Source: B21-G16 sp003644825 [NCBI: Candidatus Zhuqueibacterota bacterium] (lineage in GTDB: Bacteria; SM23-31; B21-G16). Taken from it: DNA of 5,163 bases. The position numbers and the translations under genes are program-made. How positions within the stretch are numbered: position 1 is the first letter of the stretch; each line of letters opens with the position of its first letter. The notes beneath the pieces are model-generated. The model saw only the letters and a list, made by a program, of their open reading frames with translations. It had not been told where the DNA came from and searched no databases. Positions 1 through 5,163 of the stretch are shown piece after piece. Location of the stretch: positions 1 to 5,163 of the forward strand of contig QNDJ01000162.1 of NCBI GenBank assembly GCA_003644825.1, written 5' to 3'.

Positions 1-15
1 AAAATTTTTAAATTC

Positions 16-44
16 TTGAGAAATATTAGAGAAATCATTATATT
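16..44 (+). promoter_or_regulatory. Candidate sigma70-type promoter for the signalling operon
   Basis: TTGAGA (16-21) and TATATT (39-44) are separated by exactly 17 bp. Each hexamer differs from the sigma70 consensus at one position. Transcription would start near position 51, giving a leader of about 40 nt before the ATG at 91. The region is so AT-rich that chance matches are likely, so this rests on the spacing and on its place directly upstream of the first gene. An 8-bp palindrome (TATTAATA, 41-48) overlaps the -10 hexamer and could be part of an operator. Confidence 0.5.
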
Positions 45-45
45 A

Positions 46-81
46 ATAATATACAAAATAAACATAATATACAAAATAAAA
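46..81. repeat. Two tandem 18-bp direct repeats in the operon leader
   Basis: Two head-to-tail copies of ataatatacaaaataaa(c/a) lie at 46-63 and 64-81. The first 17 bases are identical and only the last base differs. They begin just after the putative -10 element and end 9 bp before the first start codon, so a protein bound here would cover the start site and leader. Because the first gene encodes an HTH DNA-binding response regulator, an autoregulatory operator is a reasonable inference. A simple slippage duplication in AT-rich DNA is the alternative. Confidence 0.6.
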
Positions 82-90
82 AATTAAACA

Positions 91-651
91 ATGACAAAAG
101 TTGTCTTTTCAACATTTCAAGCAGCCGAATATTGTAATACAAGTTATATGTCTATAAAGAGGTGGATATTTTCAGGTAAACTTAAAGCATATAAAACACC
201 TGGTGGTCACTATAGAATACTTAAAGATGATTTACTTGACTTTATGGCGAAAAATAATATACCTGTATATGAAAATGTATTGTTAAGAAAAAGAGTATTG
301 ATTGTGGATGATGATTGTCTTGTTCGTGAAAGTATAGCAAATTTTTTAAGGTCTAACTGTTTTGGTTTTGAAGTAGCAACAGCAGAAGATGGTTTTGAAG
401 CAGGGGTTTTGGTAAGTCAGTTTTTACCAAATATAATAATTCTTGACCTTATGATGCCCAAAATGGATGGGTTTAAAGTTTGTAGGAAAATAAAAAAAAA
501 TCCACTGACTAAAAAGATAAAATTACTTGTTTTAACAGGATTTGCCGATGAAGAAAATGTAAATAAGGCTTATGAATATGGTGCAGATATGGTTCTATCA
601 AAACCTCTGGAAATGGATGAATTGCTGGATGCAATTAATTCAATAATATAA
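91..651 (+). CDS. HTH (excisionase/MerR-like) - receiver domain response regulator
   Basis: A DNA-binding response regulator of 186 residues with the HTH at the N-terminus and the receiver at the C-terminus, the reverse of the usual receiver-HTH order. Residues about 6-52 match the excisionase/BldC/MerR-like helix-turn-helix, including the RW of the recognition helix (Arg24-Trp25) and the TPGGHYRI wing (36-43), followed by DLLDFM. Residues about 68-186 are a complete CheY-like receiver: acidic pocket Asp73-Asp75, phosphoacceptor Asp119 in LDLMMPKMDG, Thr149 and Lys171 (SKP). All catalytic positions are present, so it should be phosphorylatable. The ATG at 91 is the only start that keeps the whole HTH, yet no Shine-Dalgarno sequence precedes it. 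It is first in a three-gene operon, 8 bp from the kinase gene, which is its likely phosphodonor. Domain assignment is firm. The target DNA is unknown; the tandem repeats just upstream are a candidate site. Confidence 0.93.
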   Translation: MTKVVFSTFQAAEYCNTSYMSIKRWIFSGKLKAYKTPGGHYRILKDDLLDFMAKNNIPVYENVLLRKRVLIVDDDCLVRESIANFLRSNCFGFEVATAEDGFEAGVLVSQFLPNIIILDLMMPKMDGFKVCRKIKKNPLTKKIKLLVLTGFADEENVNKAYEYGADMVLSKPLEMDELLDAINSII

Positions 652-659
652 TATAAAAA

Positions 660-1883
660 ATGGAAAATAGCTTTAAATACAGGCTGAATGAAAACTTTAT
701 AAATGAATTTGGGGAGTTAAAACAGAAAATCTTTGAGCTTGAATCCACGATATTTGAAATAAAAAAGGTCGGTGAAAAACTTTTAAATAATCAACATATT
801 ATAGAGTATTTGCTTAACCTGCTTCCACACCCAGCAATGTTAATTAATAAATTCAGGATTGTTTTAGCTTGTAATTGTATTGTGAAAGAGATGGGTGCGG
901 TTGTTGGTGGCTTTTGCTGGTATGATTTTGGTAAAATCGAATATATATCTGAAAAGGATAAAGATTATATTAGTAAATATAATAAAATACCACCTTATGG
1001 TTGTCATTGTAAATTTTGTTTAGCTGATAAGGCTCTTGAAAGTAATAAACTAACCACCAACCATGAGATAAAAGCCTTTGGGAAAATTTGGGATACATAC
1101 TGGATACCATTGAACAAAGATATATATCTTCGATACTCTATTGATATTACTGAGTATAAAAAGGCAGAAGAAGAATTAAATGTGTTCAGAAAACATATTC
1201 AGCAATCTGAAAAATTGGCTGCTGTTGGAAAACTTACTGCCAGTATAGCTCATGAAATAAATAATCCTCTTCAGGCAATTTCGGCAAATATAGGGTTCTT
1301 AATAAGTGCTCTGCCGGAAAATTTTCAGGAAAAAAGCAGTATTGAACAGATAAAAATTGGTGTGAGCAGAATAAAAGACACAGTAAAACAGCTTCTTGAT
1401 GTATATCGCTCTAAAACCAGCATTCTCGAAAGAGTGGATGTAAATATGGTTATTGAATCTACACTGGAACTGTTGAAAAATCAATTGATAATAAATAAGA
1501 TTGAAGTAAAAAAAAAATTAACAGCAAATATTCCGTTAATAATCGGCTCCAGGCAGGAGTTGCACCAGGTTTTTATGAATCTTATTATGAATGCACAGGA
1601 TGCAATGGAAAGTGGAGGAGTGCTTGAAATTACTACTAAAGTAAAAGACAATAATTTACAGATAATTTTTAAAGATAATGGTTGTGGTATATCAGAATCG
1701 GATATAAAACATATTTTTGAACCTTTTTATACAACTAAATCAAACGTATTTGGAACAGGATTGGGACTATCCATATCAAAAGGCATAATTGAAAATTTTG
1801 GTGGAAGAATTAATGTAAAAAGTAAATTAGGGGAAGGAACTACCTTTACAATAATTTTTCCATTGGTACAGAAGAATTTTTAA
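660..1883 (+). CDS. Cytosolic PAS-domain sensor histidine kinase with Cys-rich sensor
   Basis: A 407-residue hybrid-less histidine kinase of the NtrB/AtoS-like HisKA class. It has no transmembrane segment or signal peptide, so it should sense an intracellular cue. In order: a charged, probably coiled-coil helix (about 12-48); a PAS-like domain (about 50-166, ending in the typical IDITEYKKAEEEL junction); a HisKA dimerisation domain with H-box SIAHEINNPLQAI (His198); and a complete ATPase domain with N-box (Asn307 and Asn311), G1 box DNGCGI (339-344), F-box FEPFYTTK (353-360) and G2 box GTGLGLS (365-371). Autophosphorylation on His198 is therefore expected. The PAS region holds six cysteines (71, 73, 86, 115, 117, 120), with a C-x-C-x2-C cluster that could bind a metal or cofactor or act as a redox switch; this is inference. 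The start at 660 lacks a Shine-Dalgarno sequence and lies 8 bp after the preceding stop. The gene contains an A10 run at 1508-1517. Confidence 0.95.
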   Translation: MENSFKYRLNENFINEFGELKQKIFELESTIFEIKKVGEKLLNNQHIIEYLLNLLPHPAMLINKFRIVLACNCIVKEMGAVVGGFCWYDFGKIEYISEKDKDYISKYNKIPPYGCHCKFCLADKALESNKLTTNHEIKAFGKIWDTYWIPLNKDIYLRYSIDITEYKKAEEELNVFRKHIQQSEKLAAVGKLTASIAHEINNPLQAISANIGFLISALPENFQEKSSIEQIKIGVSRIKDTVKQLLDVYRSKTSILERVDVNMVIESTLELLKNQLIINKIEVKKKLTANIPLIIGSRQELHQVFMNLIMNAQDAMESGGVLEITTKVKDNNLQIIFKDNGCGISESDIKHIFEPFYTTKSNVFGTGLGLSISKGIIENFGGRINVKSKLGEGTTFTIIFPLVQKNF

Positions 1884-1889
1884 AGAGGA
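1884..1889 (+). promoter_or_regulatory. Ribosome binding site of the REC-HisKA-REC gene
   Basis: AGAGGA lies 6 bases before the ATG at 1896 and directly after the kinase stop codon (1881-1883). It is the only recognisable Shine-Dalgarno sequence in the three-gene operon, since the first two genes have none. It fixes the start of the third gene. Confidence 0.7.
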
Positions 1890-1895
1890 ATATTT

Positions 1896-2957
1896 ATGGA
1901 AAAGTTTAATGAAAATATTCTTATTGTTGAAGATGATGTTCAGGTGCTTATGAGTTTTGAAAGGATATTGAAAAAAGATGGATATAATATCACAGCTGTT
2001 GACAGTGGAAACAAAGCATTAAACTTTTTAAAAAAACAAAAATATGACCTTGTACTTGCAGATATTATAATGAAAGGGATTGATGGGCTTCAAATTTTAG
2101 AGGAAACTAAAAAGATTTCACCTGAAACAGCTGTAATTCTTGTAACTGGTTACAGTTCTATGGAAACAGTGATTGATGCATTAAGGAAGGGTGCTGTTGA
2201 TTACATTTTGAAACCCTGTGATGAAGAGGAGTTGAGATTACGAATAAAAAAAGCCTTAGACAGGCAAAAACTTGAACAGGGAGCTTTAAAAGCTGAAGAA
2301 TATAAAAAAATATCTGAAACCCTTGGAGCAATATCTCATGAATTAAATAATCCATTGACTGCAATAATCGGGAATGTGGAACTTATGACTTTAGATTTAC
2401 CGGAGAATCATCCTGCATTTGAAAAGCTTAAAGTGATAGAGAGTTCAGCAGAAAAAATGGCTGAAATTATACAAAAAATGAGGGATATTAAAGGTATTGA
2501 GAGAAAAAAGTATACAAAAGATTCAAAAATAATAGATATTCAAAAGAGCAGTAAATTCAGAAAGCCCGACGCCGGAACAATTTTAATAGTTGATGACGAT
2601 GTTGCAATAACAAAATTGTATTCAAATATCCTTAAAAACTGTGAGTATAAAGTGGATGCTGTTAATAGCGGTTTTGAAGCTTTAGACGCAATAAAGAAGA
2701 AAAATTATTCTATTGTGATTCTGGATGTTAGTATGCCTGAAATGGATGGATATGAAACTTTACAAAAAATAAGTGAATATTATTCCAGAAAAAGGATTCA
2801 ATTGCCTGCAACAATTATGATTACAGGTTTTGATGTTGAAGGTATATTGCAAAAATGTAAAAACAAAGGTGCTTTTGCTGCTCTGCATAAACCTTTGAAA
2901 AATAAGGTGTTAATTGAAACTGTAAAAGAGGCAGAAAAATTTATAAAAAGAAATTAA
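1896..2957 (+). CDS. Receiver-HisKA-receiver phosphorelay protein lacking an ATPase domain
   Basis: A soluble 353-residue signalling protein. Residues about 6-122 are an NtrC/AtoC-like receiver (Glu12, Asp13, Asp14; phosphoacceptor Asp56; Thr84; Lys106), in which the usual Pro after the DxxM segment is replaced by Lys60. Residues about 137-205 form a HisKA-type helical hairpin with an intact H-box, ISHELNNPLTAI (His148). Residues about 227-350 are a second complete receiver (Asp233-Asp235; Asp277 in LDVSMPEMDG; Thr310; Lys332). Only about 20 residues separate HisKA from the second receiver, so the roughly 110-residue ATPase domain is absent and no N, G1, F or G2 box is visible. It cannot be an autonomous kinase. 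It may work as a histidine phosphotransfer or phosphatase module, or be phosphorylated in trans by the kinase encoded 12 bp upstream. There is no DNA-binding or enzymatic output domain. Its stop codon overlaps that of the convergent lipoprotein gene. Confidence 0.93.
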   Translation: MEKFNENILIVEDDVQVLMSFERILKKDGYNITAVDSGNKALNFLKKQKYDLVLADIIMKGIDGLQILEETKKISPETAVILVTGYSSMETVIDALRKGAVDYILKPCDEEELRLRIKKALDRQKLEQGALKAEEYKKISETLGAISHELNNPLTAIIGNVELMTLDLPENHPAFEKLKVIESSAEKMAEIIQKMRDIKGIERKKYTKDSKIIDIQKSSKFRKPDAGTILIVDDDVAITKLYSNILKNCEYKVDAVNSGFEALDAIKKKNYSIVILDVSMPEMDGYETLQKISEYYSRKRIQLPATIMITGFDVEGILQKCKNKGAFAALHKPLKNKVLIETVKEAEKFIKRN

Positions 2958-4957
2958 TCATTTACAAGCCTGTAAAGTTTTTTCCCCGCGCAGATAAAAA
3001 TATTACCCACAGGGTCTTTGTATATAAAGTCAGTGTAATTTTTTTCTTCTCTTTTAAGTAGAGGGGTAAACTCGTTTGAATTTTTATCTATCAGTAAAAG
3101 GTTTTTTGTTGATAGGGCATAAAAGTTTCCTTTATTGTCTTCGACTAAATCAAGTAAATCACCAAATTTTGAATTCCTGTTAAGTATTAACTTTTTATTC
3201 AAAATATCCACTGCAAAAAGGGTTGAATCTGCTGCTCCGTAAAGAATATTCTTGCTCAATTTATACAGACATCGAATCTTTTTTGCGTTCTTTACGGGTA
3301 TAATATCAAGGATTTTTTTGTTTTTTTCATAGTCCCATAATATTAAGTGAGCCTGATCTTTAGATTTTTCTTTTTCGGTTCCAGCAATTATTAAATCTTT
3401 ATTACCAAAAATAAATGTATTTATTTTTTGATTGCTTTTGAAGACCGATGTGATTTTAGTATTTTCCCCATTTATATTAATTTTAAAGATTTGATTTAGA
3501 GCAGGGTAGGTTGTAAAATATAAGTTATTATCGGTTCCTTTTATCATTCTACCTATTCCTTCACCCTTTGATATAGTAAATACACTTTCAGGATTATTGC
3601 TATGATTTTTTCCTGGATTCCAGATTAGAGAAGGGTCATATCTCAGGATGTTTTTACTATCACTGAATGTTATATAAAGGAATTTATTATAAGATATAAG
3701 ATTGTTTACATTACGTCCTTCATAGAGAAACTTTCCCAGGTCAGTTAATTTGTCTTTTGCAGGATTATAAGAAAAAAGATGAGGATTGCTTATACAGGTT
3801 CCATATAATATCTGGTCTGGTCCTTTGCATAGAGTATTAATTTTTTCTCCACCATCCAGAAAATATAGTCTTCTTTTTATGATAACCCTTGATTTTACTT
3901 TATCTACAATATTTAGTTCATTAAAATTAGTAAGGCAAAAGAAATACCTCTGGTCAATTACTCCGAACGGCATACCATATTTTTTTGACCGTTGTAGCCA
4001 GTCGTTACTTAAATACCGATATTGATAGATATAATTTTTAGGAATAAAACCTAAATATGCATCGAAGGCATCTGGAACAATGTATTGAGATATAAGAGAA
4101 GGGATGTATGTATCTATTTCAGGTGTTTCAGGTTCTTTTTCAATTTTTCTCCTGTAAGGGTTGATTACAATGAGCCTTCCAGCAGGATATAATGTAGCAA
4201 TTATTCTATCACCAACTCTTGTCATATTTTCAAAGGAGCCGTTATTTTTATATTTAATAATCATTTTGAATTTTTTGGAAATTAAATCATATTCATATAT
4301 TTTTGCTCCAGGAAAGGTAGAAATATATAGTTTATCACCAAAAGTTCCCAGTAAACTGGTTATTTTTATTTCATTATCATCTATATTTCCTATATAGGTT
4401 AAAATATTCCTTCTTGTGTTATAGGAGAAAAGATGGGCTCCCGGGGAAACTCCGATGTATAATTGTCTGTCGGTTGCAAATGTCATTGCCCATATACAAC
4501 CAGCGTTGGTTAAATTACCATATTTGTCTTTATATTCAAACTTTACGTTGAGATTTTGTAGTAATTTTGTTTTCAGGTCATATTTAAATAAATTTGCTTT
4601 AATAGATGTTCCTATATATAGGCTTTTATAACCTTCCTGAGCAAAAGCACCTATTCTTTTTGAGCCTTCCAGTAAGAAGCTATTACTCAGAAGATTTATT
4701 GGATTATATGTAAAAATTCGGGCGTATTTTGTAACATCGCTGCTTAATATAACTTCAGTATCAATGCCCCTGTCGATATCGGTTACAAAAGCCTTTCTAA
4801 ATGAAATACCATCACAGGGATTTCCAATATATTCCAGCTTAATTTCAGGAAGTGATGTATAAATTATTGATTTTTTTCTTGTACTATTTCTTTCCTTACT
4901 ACAGTTAAAGATTAAAAGTAAAGTAATAATAATGGTTACCAATCCCTTATTTTTCAT
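2954..4957 (-). CDS. Lipoprotein with multiple beta-propeller-like repeats
   Basis: A 667-residue predicted lipoprotein of unrecognised specific function. The N-terminus has a short basic stretch (Lys2, Lys4), a hydrophobic core (about 6-18) and Cys19 in LIFNCS. This is a non-classical lipobox with Asn at -1; Ser at +2 would not signal inner-membrane retention in a proteobacterial Lol system. The mature protein consists of about ten or eleven degenerate repeats of roughly 45-60 residues with the core LY-[IG]-[GT]-x4-[AH]-x-LF-x-Y-[DN]. The clearest are LYIGTSIKANLFKYD (113-127), LYIGVSPGAHLFSYN (166-180), LYISTFPGAKIYEYD (210-224) and LYGTCISNPHLFSYN (384-398). Such repeats form beta-propeller blades, and the number suggests two propellers or one large one. 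No catalytic motif is visible, so a binding or scaffold role outside the cytoplasm is likely. Start: ATG with GGAGAA 6 bases upstream. It follows a TolB-like gene by 13 bp and is probably co-transcribed with it. Confidence 0.88.
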   Translation of the reverse strand: MKNKGLVTIIITLLLIFNCSKERNSTRKKSIIYTSLPEIKLEYIGNPCDGISFRKAFVTDIDRGIDTEVILSSDVTKYARIFTYNPINLLSNSFLLEGSKRIGAFAQEGYKSLYIGTSIKANLFKYDLKTKLLQNLNVKFEYKDKYGNLTNAGCIWAMTFATDRQLYIGVSPGAHLFSYNTRRNILTYIGNIDDNEIKITSLLGTFGDKLYISTFPGAKIYEYDLISKKFKMIIKYKNNGSFENMTRVGDRIIATLYPAGRLIVINPYRRKIEKEPETPEIDTYIPSLISQYIVPDAFDAYLGFIPKNYIYQYRYLSNDWLQRSKKYGMPFGVIDQRYFFCLTNFNELNIVDKVKSRVIIKRRLYFLDGGEKINTLCKGPDQILYGTCISNPHLFSYNPAKDKLTDLGKFLYEGRNVNNLISYNKFLYITFSDSKNILRYDPSLIWNPGKNHSNNPESVFTISKGEGIGRMIKGTDNNLYFTTYPALNQIFKININGENTKITSVFKSNQKINTFIFGNKDLIIAGTEKEKSKDQAHLILWDYEKNKKILDIIPVKNAKKIRCLYKLSKNILYGAADSTLFAVDILNKKLILNRNSKFGDLLDLVEDNKGNFYALSTKNLLLIDKNSNEFTPLLKREEKNYTDFIYKDPVGNIFICAGKKLYRLVND
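2961..2983 (+). terminator. Candidate intrinsic terminator of the signalling operon
   Basis: TTTACA (2961-2966) and TGTAAA (2971-2976) form a 6-bp stem around an AGCC loop. A G and six T residues (2978-2983) follow, all within 26 bp after the stop of the last + strand gene. The layout is right for a rho-independent terminator, but the stem is short and has one G-C pair, so it would be weak. It lies inside the coding sequence of the convergent gene (its last few codons), so the same bases serve both purposes. Confidence 0.42.
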
Positions 4958-4963
4958 ATTCAG

Positions 4964-4969
4964 TTCTCC
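4964..4969 (-). promoter_or_regulatory. Ribosome binding site of the propeller lipoprotein gene
   Basis: On the - strand GGAGAA lies 6 bases before the ATG at 4957 and one base after the TAA of the upstream gene (4971-4973). It supports this start and suggests translation linked to the upstream gene. Confidence 0.7.
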
Positions 4970-4970
4970 A

Positions 4971-5163
4971 TTAGTTTAATTTTCTGGTATTAAAAATATT
5001 TTCTACATCTTTTGTTTTAAGTAGATATATATCATAATTACCGGTTTTTCTTGAGGCGAACACTATATAATTACCGTTCTGAGAAAAGTGATGGTATGGC
5101 CCATTCATAATATATTCTATTATTTTTAAGGAAGTTATATTTCCATTTACTTTTGATATAAAG
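4971..5163 (-). CDS. 3' end of a TolB/PD40-like beta-propeller protein (partial)
   Basis: The reverse strand is open from the window edge to a TAA at 4971-4973, giving the last 63 residues of a protein whose start lies outside the window. The segment GPYHHFSQNGNYIVFASRKT followed by GNYDIYLL is a classic TolB/WD40-like (PD40) blade: a Ser-x-(N/D)-G turn, a buried strand, then (N/D)-x-D-(I/L)-(Y/W). In full-length relatives several such blades form a periplasmic or secreted propeller. The final 15 or so residues are charged and unremarkable. The gene ends 13 bp before the lipoprotein ATG in the same orientation, and no promoter-like sequence fits in the gap, so the two are likely one operon. 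The pairing of two propeller proteins suggests a shared envelope role, but the function cannot be stated from this fragment. Confidence 0.8.
   Translation of the reverse strand, partial: FISKVNGNITSLKIIEYIMNGPYHHFSQNGNYIVFASRKTGNYDIYLLKTKDVENIFNTRKLN

Noticed and set aside
1-90. Tandem AT-rich repeats as a replication origin iteron set or CRISPR repeats
   Set aside because: Only two copies with no spacer, no Rep, DnaA-box or cas gene nearby. An operator or slippage duplication explains them more simply.
91-651. HTH protein as a phage or plasmid excisionase
   Set aside because: The excisionase-like HTH is fused to a complete receiver domain and sits in an operon with a kinase. No integrase or attachment site is present.
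1299-1484. 61-codon open frame on the - strand inside the kinase gene
   Set aside because: It lies antisense within the conserved HisKA region, has no ribosome binding site and no recognisable domain; a shadow of the real gene.
2158-2364. 68-codon open frame on the - strand inside the REC-HisKA-REC gene
   Set aside because: Antisense to well-conserved receiver and HisKA sequence, with no domain or start signal.
1896-2957. Missing ATPase domain explained by a frameshift or sequencing error
   Set aside because: The reading frame continues without a break from HisKA into a full second receiver, and there is no room or remnant of N, G1 or G2 boxes in other frames of the short linker.
3786-4397. 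Two + strand open frames of 79 and 78 codons opposite the lipoprotein gene
   Set aside because: Both are antisense to clear propeller repeats, hydrophobic only because they complement AT-rich codons, and have no supported start.

Overview
The window is strongly A+T-rich with AT-biased codon choice (Ile ATA, Lys AAA, Arg AGA, mostly TAA stops). It carries soluble two-component signalling genes on the + strand, facing a lipoprotein/beta-propeller pair on the - strand. The lipoprotein signal (Cys19 followed by Ser) and the TolB-like repeat point to a diderm bacterium. The HTH-receiver architecture and the NtrB-like kinase are seen in deltaproteobacteria and in many uncultivated low-GC lineages. 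Sequence alone does not allow a phylum call.

Left part (1-2957, + strand): a promoter-like region with two tandem 18-bp repeats precedes three tightly packed genes with gaps of 8 and 12 bp. They are (i) an excisionase/MerR-like HTH fused to a receiver domain, (ii) a cytosolic PAS-type histidine kinase with a cysteine-rich sensor, and (iii) a receiver-HisKA-receiver protein with no ATPase domain. Together they hold one kinase, three receivers and two histidine phosphoacceptor sites. This looks like a self-contained phosphorelay whose probable output is the HTH protein acting on DNA, perhaps on its own promoter. The wiring is inferred.

Right part (2954-5163, - strand): a 667-residue lipoprotein made almost entirely of beta-propeller-like repeats, preceded by the 3' end of a TolB/PD40-type gene that runs off the window. 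The two are 13 bp apart and probably co-transcribed. The lipoprotein gene converges on the signalling operon, and the two genes share a TTAA at their stop codons. A small hairpin plus T-run that could end the signalling transcript lies inside the 3' end of the lipoprotein gene.

No tRNA, rRNA, CRISPR array, insertion sequence or phage gene was seen. The window has no gene-free stretch longer than about 90 bases. The most interesting items are the ATPase-less REC-HisKA-REC protein, the tandem leader repeats beside a DNA-binding response regulator, and the Cys-rich PAS sensor.
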